Below, one piece after another: positions 7,157 to 13,637 of a stretch of 13,637 nt of DNA. Origin of the DNA: JBLHHI01 sp047614125 (GTDB taxonomy: Bacteria > Bacteroidota > Bacteroidia > NS11-12g > UBA9320); contig JBLHHI010000093.1 of NCBI GenBank assembly GCA_047614125.1, positions 1-13,637 of the forward strand. Reading direction: 5' to 3'. The translations under genes were made by a program, and so were the position numbers. Position 1 is the first letter of the stretch. The number at the start of each line of letters is the position of its first letter. A model generated the notes under the pieces. It ran no database searches, was not told where the DNA came from, and was given only the letters and a program-made list of their open reading frames with translations.

Positions 7157-8560
7157 TTATTTCCCCCTACCCTGAAACACGATCAATACCGTGTAAATCA
7201 AGATTTTAAAATCTAAGGCCAGCGACATGTTTTCTACGTATAGGATGTCGTATTTGAGGCGTTGGATCATTTCATCCACGTTTTCGGCGTATCCAAACTT
7301 AACTTGACCCCAGCTTGTAATGCCGGGTTTAATGCGGTGTAAGCGCCGAACATAAGGTGCTCGAATTACCAGTTGATCTATGAAGAATTGTCGCTCAGGT
7401 CGAGGACCAACCAGCGTCATATCGTTTAGCAATACGTTTACAAACTGCGGCAGTTCATCCAATCTAGTTTTACGCAAGAACTTGCCAACGCGCGTTATTC
7501 GTGGATCGTCTTCCGACGAGAGCTTGGGACCTTGCTTTTCCGCATCGGGGTACATGGTTCGAAACTTAATGATCATAAAGGGCTTTCCAACCAAGCCAAT
7601 GCGTTCTTGTCGGTAAAAGATGGGGCCCTTACTTCCAAACTTTATGGCAATGCCAATGAGTAAGTACAACGGCATTCCTACAATAATTGCAATGGTCGAA
7701 ACCGATATATCAATGAGTCGCTTAATACTCTTTTGCCAATCGGGCATGGCCGACGGACTGATTTGAATGAGCAAGGCGCCTAAGATGTTGTTGATGCGCA
7801 CGCTACCGGAGAGGATGTCGTACATATCCGGAATGATCTTAATGGTAACACCCGTACCCGCAAGCTTGTCCATAATGCGCGAAATCTTGGCGTGATCGCT
7901 TGTTTCAACGGCAAGCAGTGTTTCTTCAATGTTGTGGTTTTCAATTACGTCCGTAAGATTTTCGTAGGTTCCCAACTTGGGCAACTTTCCTTTTAGCAAA
8001 CCGCTGTCTTCGCCGTTCACCGAAACGTATCCAACGAATAAATATCCTTCGCTTTTCTTAGCACCTTGCAACTCGTTAAAGAGCTCCAAGGCCTTTTCAT
8101 CCGATCCGATGAGCACCGTATTAAATCCCAGCTCGCGCAACTTAATCTTTCGCCCAATTCGTGTGGTCAGTATAAATCGCGTCGATTCTGTTAATATAAA
8201 ATGTGTGAGAAAGAGAAATAGGAAGGACCGATAATAGGTTAAGTAATCACCAACGGCATCATCCAACAATACCCCAAAAAACAAAACAATGGCACCAACA
8301 AACGAAATGAATAAGATCTGGCTGAGTTCTTTTAACCGCGACTTGCGCAATACATCAGTGTATAAACCGTACGAATAATATGCCAGCAACCAAATGGGCG
8401 GAATGATTAAGAGTCCTTTCCATAGATTTGAATCTTCAAAGGCTAATTGCAACTCCTTGTTTTCCATGTAGGTACGGAACAAGAAAAAGATGAGCCAGGC
8501 TACAAGGGCTGTTATGTAGTCGGAAATTAGGTAAGCAATGGTGTAAGCCTTCCTCGTCAA
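7157..8560 (-). CDS. Polyprenyl-phosphate sugar-1-phosphate transferase priming surface polysaccharide synthesis
   Basis: This is a WcaJ/WbaP-type initiating enzyme that moves a sugar-1-phosphate from a UDP-sugar to undecaprenyl phosphate in the inner membrane, the first step in exopolysaccharide, capsule or O-antigen synthesis. The N-terminal half has about four membrane helices (within 7-30, 47-66, 80-100 and 108-130) and a CoA-binding-like Rossmann region (145-260). A re-entrant helix (about 283-307) precedes the catalytic domain, which shows KRLID (280-284), IFYRQERIG, KFRTM (332-336), TRLDELPQ with Asp368-Glu369, LVGPRPE and KPGITSWGQV. The start is TTG at 8560, overlapping the TGA of the upstream gene as TTGA; the next in-frame ATG would remove the first helix. 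The sugar specificity cannot be read from the sequence. Confidence 0.92.
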   Translation of the reverse strand: MTRKAYTIAYLISDYITALVAWLIFFLFRTYMENKELQLAFEDSNLWKGLLIIPPIWLLAYYSYGLYTDVLRKSRLKELSQILFISFVGAIVLFFGVLLDDAVGDYLTYYRSFLFLFLTHFILTESTRFILTTRIGRKIKLRELGFNTVLIGSDEKALELFNELQGAKKSEGYLFVGYVSVNGEDSGLLKGKLPKLGTYENLTDVIENHNIEETLLAVETSDHAKISRIMDKLAGTGVTIKIIPDMYDILSGSVRINNILGALLIQISPSAMPDWQKSIKRLIDISVSTIAIIVGMPLYLLIGIAIKFGSKGPIFYRQERIGLVGKPFMIIKFRTMYPDAEKQGPKLSSEDDPRITRVGKFLRKTRLDELPQFVNVLLNDMTLVGPRPERQFFIDQLVIRAPYVRRLHRIKPGITSWGQVKFGYAENVDEMIQRLKYDILYVENMSLALDFKILIYTVLIVFQGRGK

Positions 8561-9465
8561 AAGTGAACCAACTTTAGGTTATCGATGTAAATGCGGGTTG
8601 CAGTATCAGAGCTTCTAGTGGATTCAAAGAAAATAGAAAACGTTCCGTTTGCATACTTTGCATCGTTGATGTCTTCTGCCAAACTAATGTAGCTCTTTTT
8701 CCATTCTCCGTTGGTTGGAAAGAGGTATAACACCGGAATTTGCCCGATGATATCTCCAGCCGCATTAAAGGCATACATCCCAACTTGAGTTCCGGATTCG
8801 ATGTTGTAATTCATTTCCAAGAAAATGGCCACGTCTCGATTTAATTCGAAATCCTGAATGGTGGAGTTCTCAAATTTTTGATAGCCCGAATCCAAAATGG
8901 CATATGCAGAAATCTTATTAAGCGGATTGTAATTGTAAACAAGAGCAGGGTCTTCCGTTAATAAAATAGAATCTTCAGTGGTGTTGGTTCCGCTTTTTAT
9001 CAAACTAATTGATCGGTCTTCAAAGTCTTCAATCCACGCAAATTGAGCCGCATCGACATATTGAACTTTGGGGGCAACTTCAATCGTCGATCCAGGTTCA
9101 AATTGCAAAGTATCAATGTAGCTGGTATAAAACGGATACACGATGCGGCTGTTGGCCGCTCCATTTTGTTTTACACCGGCAAAGATGGTAATTACTTTTT
9201 CGCCCGAAGCATGAACGGGTACAAGGGCAGGAAGTTCAAAAACGCCAATTAAATCGCCCGCAACATAAACCCATGCATCAACAATGTCGTGGGCGTTGCT
9301 TCCTTCGCTGTTGTTGGATGGCGTTGTGAGTTCAAAGGAGTTGATGCGAAGGTAGGTTGGATTTGTTTCGTCTTTGTCGAAAGCGCCGCAACCCGCCAAC
9401 ATTCCCAATACCATTATGGTTAAAACCGCCTTGATGTAGGAGGTTGCTTCCAGCTTTTTATTCAT
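8557..9465 (-). CDS. Uncharacterised lipoprotein with C-terminal beta-sandwich-like region
   Basis: No family is recognised with confidence. The N-terminus is a clear lipoprotein signal (AVLTIMVLGMLAGC, Cys26). Residues 35-140 look beta-rich (YLRINSFELTT, AWVYVAGDLIGVFELPA, VITIFAGVKQNG, RIVYPFYT). The second half (about 141-302) begins at WIEDFED and ends with TRIYIDNLKLVHF; this opening and ending resemble jelly-roll carbohydrate-binding modules, where a strand with Asp-Asn closes the sheet. The start ATG at 9465 overlaps the TAA of the upstream gene as TAATG, and its stop overlaps the start of the sugar transferase. The tight coupling suggests a role in surface glycan synthesis or attachment, which is inference only. 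Confidence 0.75.
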   Translation of the reverse strand: MNKKLEATSYIKAVLTIMVLGMLAGCGAFDKDETNPTYLRINSFELTTPSNNSEGSNAHDIVDAWVYVAGDLIGVFELPALVPVHASGEKVITIFAGVKQNGAANSRIVYPFYTSYIDTLQFEPGSTIEVAPKVQYVDAAQFAWIEDFEDRSISLIKSGTNTTEDSILLTEDPALVYNYNPLNKISAYAILDSGYQKFENSTIQDFELNRDVAIFLEMNYNIESGTQVGMYAFNAAGDIIGQIPVLYLFPTNGEWKKSYISLAEDINDAKYANGTFSIFFESTRSSDTATRIYIDNLKLVHF

Positions 9466-10436
9466 TACTTACGTCTAAAGTTTCTTTCCAGTTGGTCTAA
9501 AACTCGATCTGCCACCGAGCGCGCTTCAATGAAGTCGTCGATGGGGCAAATGGGCTCCGTTCCTAACACTATGCAATAGTAGAAAGATTCTATCTCTTTA
9601 TCCAGAATTTCCTGCTGATTTACCATTTCGTGATACATGGTCTCATCTTCAATTTGATCGGTTTTGTGTTCTCCGGAAATTTCTGTGCTGCCGTCGTTGT
9701 TTTTTACAACCCGCAAGCTGTGATCTTGATAGTTTATTGTGTAGTAATGGTTGTTCTGAAAGAATCGGATTTTATGAACTTGTTTATCCGCAATCTTGCT
9801 GGCAGAAATCGTAGCCACGCACCCGTTGTAAAACTCGATTCGAGCATTTACCACATCTGGGTCGTCACAAATAACTCCAACTCCGGTTGCAGAAACTCCG
9901 CGCACTCTCGATTTAGCTAACGAAAGCACTACGTCGATGTCGGGCAATAAAGCGTGTTCAATAATCGAAAAGGCTTCATCGTCGCCTGCGCGTTTCCGAT
10001 AATGACTGCATTCTATAATGTGTGGTTCAACCGCCTTTTCTTTGATATCGTCGTGAACCTTGGTGAACTTTTGTCCGTTCGAGATGTGCACTTTAACACC
10101 GGCTTCGCATGCAAGGTTGGCCAATTTCTTTAATTGGTGTTTCGAAAGGTGATGTGCGTGACGAATGAAGAGATGCTTGCAGCTCTTTATAATTTCCACC
10201 AAGTTTTCGTACAGGCAATAATCTTCTCCCATTACCAATACGGCATCAACGGCTTTGTCGAGTTCGTCAAAGCTTCGAAGTTTGATTAACTCATCGTACG
10301 GATTGCTGTGTAAACCACAACAAAGTCCAAACATCTTTCGATCGATGAAGTTTCGAATGGAAGATTCTGAGAATTCTCCAACTCCGAGTATGCCTATGTT
10401 GAGTGTTTTTAAGTCTGCTTGCATCTTAAAATTCAC
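9465..10436 (-). CDS. Divergent Gfo/Idh/MocA-family protein
   Basis: The fold of NAD(P)-dependent sugar and inositol oxidoreductases is visible. The N-terminus has a Rossmann beta strand and loop (NIGILGVGEFSES), followed by the alternating strand/helix pattern and a C-terminal domain with VNARIEFYNGCVATISASKIAD, which is typical of family members acting on nucleotide sugars. Two signatures are altered (GTG-start numbering). The EKP motif position after KHLFI reads RHA (92-94), and the position of the catalytic His before DID is Pro165 (LLPDID). The third Gly of the dinucleotide loop is also replaced, by Ser23. The ATG at 10424 (MQADLKTLNIG) is the likelier start, with GTG at 10436 as the alternative. 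It is the first gene of a three-gene coupled operon with a lipoprotein and a glycan-priming transferase, so a glycan precursor role is plausible, although it may not be a working dehydrogenase. Confidence 0.8.
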   Translation of the reverse strand: MNFKMQADLKTLNIGILGVGEFSESSIRNFIDRKMFGLCCGLHSNPYDELIKLRSFDELDKAVDAVLVMGEDYCLYENLVEIIKSCKHLFIRHAHHLSKHQLKKLANLACEAGVKVHISNGQKFTKVHDDIKEKAVEPHIIECSHYRKRAGDDEAFSIIEHALLPDIDVVLSLAKSRVRGVSATGVGVICDDPDVVNARIEFYNGCVATISASKIADKQVHKIRFFQNNHYYTINYQDHSLRVVKNNDGSTEISGEHKTDQIEDETMYHEMVNQQEILDKEIESFYYCIVLGTEPICPIDDFIEARSVADRVLDQLERNFRRK

Positions 10437-10507
10437 TCACGAAATAAACCCTTATGTTGTGGTGAGGGAAATAATGTTTTCTTTTGTTGTCAATTAAAAA
10501 ATACACA

Positions 10508-11152
10508 TTGACCGATTCGTACAAATATGTAGGACGCCGAAAAAGATTGGCGCAAGAGCTTGAAGTTAAGGGAATAAGCGATAAAAACGTGTTGGAAGCC
10601 ATTCGAAATGTTCCGCGACATTTCTTCTTTGATTCAGACTTTATTGATCAATCGTACGAAGACAAAGCCTTTCCAATCGGTCATGAGCAAACGATATCAC
10701 AACCTTTTACTGTAGCTTTTCAAACGCAGCTGTTGGCTTTGCAGCCCGGCATGAAGGTGTTGGAGATTGGCACTGGTTCTGGATATCAGTCGGCGATCTT
10801 GGCAGAAATGGGCGTGGAAGTATTTTCTATAGAACGGGTTCGGGGCTTATACGAAGCGGCCTCCCAAATATTGGGAAAGATGAAGTATCGAGTGCATTGT
10901 TTTTTAGGAGACGGCAGTTTGGGTTTGTCTAAAAAAGGCCCTTTCGATGGAATCATTGTAACTGCAGCGTCGCATTCTTTGGCAGAGAATTTGAAAGAAC
11001 AACTGAAACCGGGTGGAAGGTTGGTGATTCCAGTTGGAGATCAGTCCATCCAAAAAATGGTACTCATTGAAAAATCTGTTGAAAACATCTACACCCGAAC
11101 CGAGCACGGTGAATTTAAATTTGTTCCCTTACTTGGGAAACATGGTTGGTAA
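10508..11152 (+). CDS. pcm: Protein-L-isoaspartate O-methyltransferase
   Basis: This cytoplasmic enzyme uses S-adenosylmethionine to methylate isoaspartyl residues and so starts their repair. The SAM-binding motif VLEIGTGSGYQSAILA is intact. It is followed by VFSIERVRGLYEAA, a GDGSLGL segment with FDGIIVTAA, and LKPGGRLVIPVG, the usual order of Pcm motifs. The N-terminal part has NVPRHFFFDSDF, also conserved. No in-frame ATG lies near the start of the frame. TTG at 10508 (MTDSYKYVGRRKRL, 214 aa) gives a length and N-terminus typical for the family; TTG at 10484 would add eight unusual residues. The gene is divergent from the Gfo/Idh operon across a gap of about 70-80 bp, and its 3' end overlaps the amidase gene by 11 bp. 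Confidence 0.9.
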   Translation: MTDSYKYVGRRKRLAQELEVKGISDKNVLEAIRNVPRHFFFDSDFIDQSYEDKAFPIGHEQTISQPFTVAFQTQLLALQPGMKVLEIGTGSGYQSAILAEMGVEVFSIERVRGLYEAASQILGKMKYRVHCFLGDGSLGLSKKGPFDGIIVTAASHSLAENLKEQLKPGGRLVIPVGDQSIQKMVLIEKSVENIYTRTEHGEFKFVPLLGKHGW

Positions 11153-12341
11153 ATATAGCGCATCATTTTTATTGGCAATTCTGTTGTTCACGGCAGTGTA
11201 TACCTCAGCTCAAACAAAGATATCAGAAGTTGAAAACTTAGTTGTTAAAGCAGAAGCCGGTGATGGTATTTTTAAGATCCTTCGCCGATATGAGTTGCAC
11301 CAAAACGCATCCAACCTCGATACCTTTCTTTCAATGAATAAGCTATCGCCAACGGATTTCTTATCGTTGGGAAAGAAATACACCTTACCCATTCGGATTT
11401 ACGACTTCGACGGAAAAACCATACGTTCCACGCTCAACATCGACGATTACGAACAAGCCCTCCGAATTCAGAAATACAACGAGACACTAGTAAAATCAGG
11501 TGCCAAACCGATAAGCTTTCGAGAAGATGAAAAATTGTGGGTACCGTATCACGAATTTTTTGGCGTTGTTCCCACCTCGGGCTTTAAGTCGTATACCATG
11601 AAATCGCCCATAATGGGAGCCGATTACGAGGAGATTACCGTTGTTGATGAAACGCTGAAAGGATGTGTGTATTATTTAGTAAGCGGACATGGCGGCCCGG
11701 ATCCAGGTGCTATGACGCATAAAGACGGCAAGCCCTTATGTGAAGACGAATATGCATACGATGTAACACTGCGTTTGGCCCGAAACTTATTAAGCCACAG
11801 TGCCAAAGTGTACATGATCATTCGAGATCCGGACGATGGAATTCGAGATGAAGCTTATTTGGGGTACGACCGTGACGAAAGATGTTGGGAAAACGAGCGC
11901 ATTCCGGCCAACCATCGCGCCCGCCTTAAACAACGCGTCGATGCTGTAAACAGCTTATACGCCATAAACAGCGACGCTAAATTGCAAAAAATGATTTGCA
12001 TTCATGTGGATTCTAGGACGGAAGGAGAGAAAATCGACATCTTCTTTTACCATTTTCCAGGGAGTACCACTGGAGAAGAGAGCGCCAACACCTTGCTTAC
12101 CACCATTGATGCGAAATACAACGAACATCAAAAGAATAGAGGCTACAAAGGCATTGTAAAGGGCCGAGATTTATACGTTTTGCGAGAATCAAAACCATCG
12201 GCTGTCTACATCGAATTAGGAAACATTACGAACGATTTTGATCAAAAACGATTGTTAATCGTAGATAACCGACAAGCCATTGCCAATTGGTTGACCCTTG
12301 GTATTCAGACAGATGCTGTGAATATGTTGGGCAAAAAGTAG
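11142..12341 (+). CDS. Secreted N-acetylmuramoyl-L-alanine amidase (Amidase_3) with LysM-like N-terminal region
   Basis: This zinc enzyme cleaves the amide bond between N-acetylmuramic acid and L-alanine in peptidoglycan in the periplasm. The start at 11142 gives a signal peptide (SFLLAILLFTAVYTSAQ) with likely cleavage near Ala23-Gln24; an upstream in-frame ATG at 11034 lies inside pcm and would bury the signal, so it is not favoured. Residues 33-84 resemble a divergent LysM module (VKAEAGDGIFKILRRYEL, LSLGKKYTLPI). The catalytic domain (about 175-390) shows SGHGGPDPGA with His183, Glu201 at the head of the next helix, ICIHVDS with His288, and YIELGN with catalytic Glu358, so the expected zinc and catalytic residues are present. 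The stretch of nearly 90 residues between Glu201 and His288 carries DDGIRDEAYL and RARLKQRVDAVN. It overlaps pcm by 11 bp, implying cotranscription. Confidence 0.88.
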   Translation: MVGKYSASFLLAILLFTAVYTSAQTKISEVENLVVKAEAGDGIFKILRRYELHQNASNLDTFLSMNKLSPTDFLSLGKKYTLPIRIYDFDGKTIRSTLNIDDYEQALRIQKYNETLVKSGAKPISFREDEKLWVPYHEFFGVVPTSGFKSYTMKSPIMGADYEEITVVDETLKGCVYYLVSGHGGPDPGAMTHKDGKPLCEDEYAYDVTLRLARNLLSHSAKVYMIIRDPDDGIRDEAYLGYDRDERCWENERIPANHRARLKQRVDAVNSLYAINSDAKLQKMICIHVDSRTEGEKIDIFFYHFPGSTTGEESANTLLTTIDAKYNEHQKNRGYKGIVKGRDLYVLRESKPSAVYIELGNITNDFDQKRLLIVDNRQAIANWLTLGIQTDAVNMLGKK

Positions 12342-12371
12342 CATGATGTAGGTATAATTTAATTTAATAGG

Positions 12372-12410
12372 GATGAAAACAACCTCTGATGTTTCGAATT
12401 TGTTTTCATC
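12372..12410. repeat. 11-bp inverted repeat after the amidase gene
   Basis: GATGAAAACAA (12372-12382) and TTGTTTTCATC (12400-12410) are perfect complements across 17 nt, 30 bp after the amidase stop. No T tract follows, so a terminator role is possible but not clear. Confidence 0.5.
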
Positions 12411-12496
12411 GAATTCACTCTCCATCCGTCGGCCACTGCATTGAGTTCTCCGATAATTTAGCATATTTGTTGAGAACCTTAAATTAATTGGAAGAT

Positions 12497-12874
12497 ATGT
12501 ATTCTGTCTGGTGGACCTCACTCGAAACGTTTGAAAAGGTATTTTGGATCATTGCCCTACCTTTTTCTTTAGCCTTTGTTATTCAAATCATTCTCACTTT
12601 TTTTAGTGTTGATGCAGAAGCGGATGCCGACCTCGACATAGATGCCGAAATTGATACGGATCAAGGAGCGGGCTACCAGTTTTTTACCATCAAGAACCTT
12701 ATTGCGTTTTTTACCATTTTTGGCTGGACGGGCATTGCCTGTATTGATGGAGGCTTGGGTAGAATGACCACAGTTTCCATTGCCTTTATAGCCGGCATGG
12801 TAATGATGGCCATAATGACGATGATTGTGTTTTTTACGGGAAAACTGTCGTACGGTGGTTCTTCGAAAATGTAG
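12497..12874 (+). CDS. Small NfeD/YuaF-like membrane protein lacking the OB-fold
   Basis: The frame encodes about 125 residues with three hydrophobic segments: VFWIIALPFSLAFVIQIILTFF near the N-terminus, NLIAFFTIFGWTGIACI in the middle and a Met-rich SIAFIAGMVMMAIMTMIVFF near the end. Between the first two lies an acidic stretch (VDAEADADLDIDAEIDTD). This arrangement, and the FFTIKNLIAFFTIFGWTGI segment, match the membrane part of NfeD/YuaF-like proteins that usually carry a C-terminal OB-fold and are encoded beside flotillin-type SPFH proteins. Here the protein stops shortly after the last helix (GKLSYGGSSKM) and no SPFH gene follows, so it may be truncated or a short variant. ATG at 12497 is preferred over the TTG at 12488. 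The family link is inferred from layout and is moderately sure. Confidence 0.7.
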   Translation: MYSVWWTSLETFEKVFWIIALPFSLAFVIQIILTFFSVDAEADADLDIDAEIDTDQGAGYQFFTIKNLIAFFTIFGWTGIACIDGGLGRMTTVSIAFIAGMVMMAIMTMIVFFTGKLSYGGSSKM

Positions 12875-12910
12875 AATGGAAGATTTGTTTAAAATCAACG
12901 TACATTCCAA

Positions 12911-12928
12911 CTCCATAGGAGCCAAACC
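12911..12928. repeat. CTCCATAGGAGC repeat, copy 1
   Basis: CTCCATAGGAGCCAAACC differs at one position from the copy at 12960-12977. The core CTCC-ATA-GGAG is self-complementary, as in a family of small repeats frequent between Bacteroidota genes. Confidence 0.7.
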
Positions 12929-12959
12929 TCATGAGCCCAAACTGAGCACATATTTCAAG

Positions 12960-12977
12960 CTCCATAGGAGCGAAACC
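12960..12977. repeat. CTCCATAGGAGC repeat, copy 2
   Basis: CTCCATAGGAGCGAAACC lies 49 bp after the first copy, in the same orientation. With the preceding G at 12959 its palindrome extends to GCTCC-ATA-GGAGC. Confidence 0.7.
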
Positions 12978-13007
12978 CTATTGGCATTTTAAATGAACGA
13001 GAAATGA

Positions 13008-13065
13008 AATTGAAAATGGTTGACGGTTAATGATTGCTTTAATTTTTCATTCTCCATTTTCAATT
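13008..13065. repeat. AT-rich inverted repeat upstream of peptidase T
   Basis: AATTGAAAATGG (13008-13019) and CCATTTTCAATT (13054-13065) are perfect 12-bp complements across 34 nt. Adjacent GAGAAATGAAA and TTTTCATTCTC nearly pair as well. Its role is unknown; it may be another dispersed repeat. Confidence 0.5.
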
Positions 13066-13111
13066 CTACAGTAATTACAGCTTATAAATATTATTAAAAA
13101 ACAATAAAAAG

Positions 13112-13637
13112 ATGTCACATAAATTTACAACGGCAGAGCGTTTAATGCGCTATGTTCAAATAGATACACAAGCCGATCCTGAATCGAATAGCTTTCCCTC
13201 CACCAAAAAACAAAAGGATTTGGGAGCAATTTTGGCAAAAGAATTAAAAGATCTAGGCGCCGAAGAAATTGATTTTGATCAGCACGGGTATGTGTACGCA
13301 ACCATTCCTTCCAATATTGATAAAGAGGTGCCGGTGGTATGCTTTTGTTCGCACATGGATACTGCGCCCGATTGCAGTGGCGCCAATGTGAAACCGATTC
13401 TACACACCAGTTACCAAGGCCAAGACCTTATTCTTCCGGATGACCCAACTCAAGTTATTTCTATAAAAGATCATCCATATTTAAAACAAAGAATTGGAGA
13501 TGATATCATAACGGCCAGTGGGAACACCCTACTTGGAGCAGACGATAAGGCTGGAGTTGCTGTGATCATGGATTTAGTGGCTTATCTCATACAACACAAA
13601 GAAGTGAAACACGGAAAAATACGAATTCTGTTTACAC
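13112..13637 (+). CDS. pepT: Peptidase T, tripeptide aminopeptidase (5' part)
   Basis: This is a cytoplasmic zinc metallopeptidase of family M20 that removes the N-terminal residue from tripeptides. The open frame runs from ATG at 13112 to the window edge, 175 codons. The N-terminus (ERLMRYVQIDTQADPESNSFPST) matches PepT closely. CSHMDTAPD holds the first zinc His81 and the supporting Asp83, and NTLLGADDKAGVAVIMD holds the metal-bridging Asp144. The long segment between them (SYQGQDLILPDDPTQVISIKDHPYL) is typical of PepT rather than other M20 peptidases. The catalytic Glu and the remaining zinc ligands should lie beyond the window. No promoter of the TAnnTTTG type is obvious in the AT-rich leader. 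Confidence 0.93.
   Translation, partial: MSHKFTTAERLMRYVQIDTQADPESNSFPSTKKQKDLGAILAKELKDLGAEEIDFDQHGYVYATIPSNIDKEVPVVCFCSHMDTAPDCSGANVKPILHTSYQGQDLILPDDPTQVISIKDHPYLKQRIGDDIITASGNTLLGADDKAGVAVIMDLVAYLIQHKEVKHGKIRILFT

Noticed and set aside
7380..8234. Plus-strand open frames antisense to the sugar transferase
   Set aside because: The minus-strand frame contains every expected catalytic motif, while the plus-strand translations show none.
9630..9920. Plus-strand frame of 96 codons antisense to the Gfo/Idh gene
   Set aside because: Hydrophobic but without family features or spacing to neighbours; the opposite strand has a full-length family member.
10437..10507. Possible promoters between the divergent pcm and Gfo/Idh genes
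   Set aside because: Several T-rich stretches exist, but no exact TAnnTTTG element at a sensible distance was found on either strand.
11034..11141. Upstream in-frame extension of the amidase from ATG at 11034
   Set aside because: It lies wholly inside pcm and would place 36 polar residues before an obvious signal peptide; the ATG at 11142 directly precedes the hydrophobic segment.
12876..12992. 38-codon frame starting MEDLFKINVH after the NfeD-like gene
   Set aside because: It reads through both CTCCATAGGAGC repeats and shows no OB-fold pattern, so it is probably chance.

Overview
The window looks like chromosomal DNA from a Bacteroidota bacterium, probably Flavobacteriales or a close relative. 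The evidence is an alternative complex III (Act) gene order, a YbiT-like ABC-F protein of the Bacteroidota kind, lipoproteins with short lipoboxes, a TAnnTTTG-type promoter core, little Shine-Dalgarno signal, and several small palindromes of the kind scattered between Bacteroidota genes. No rRNA, tRNA, CRISPR array, transposase or phage gene was seen.

Layout. (1) Bases 1-3525, plus strand: the 3' end of actC followed by actD, actE and actF, encoding subunits of a quinol:cytochrome c/HiPIP oxidoreductase in the inner membrane. ActD carries an unusual C-terminal helix-hairpin-helix domain. A strong terminator follows actF, so cytochrome oxidase genes do not follow directly. (2) Bases 3583-3995: a gene-free stretch of about 410 bp with three different palindromes and, at its end, a probable promoter. 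(3) Bases 3996-7061, plus strand: an ABC-F ATPase and two tandem FKBP-type peptidyl-prolyl isomerases (a lipoprotein and a Mip/FklB-like protein), suggesting translation and envelope protein folding functions. (4) Bases 7062-7156: a convergent gene end with nested inverted repeats and a bidirectional terminator. (5) Bases 7157-10436, minus strand: a translationally coupled operon encoding a divergent Gfo/Idh-family protein, a novel-looking lipoprotein and a polyprenyl-phosphate sugar-1-phosphate transferase that primes surface glycan synthesis. (6) Bases 10508-12341, plus strand: protein-L-isoaspartate methyltransferase overlapping a secreted N-acetylmuramoyl-L-alanine amidase with a LysM-like N-terminal region. 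(7) Bases 12497-12874: a small NfeD-like membrane protein that lacks the usual OB-fold. (8) Bases 12875-13111: an intergenic stretch with two copies of a Bacteroidota-type palindromic repeat. (9) Base 13112 to the end: the 5' part of peptidase T.

Most genes are housekeeping. The least explained parts are the ActD-HhH fusion, the Gfo/Idh protein lacking its family's catalytic signatures inside a glycan-priming operon, the uncharacterised lipoprotein between them, and the variety of intergenic palindromes.
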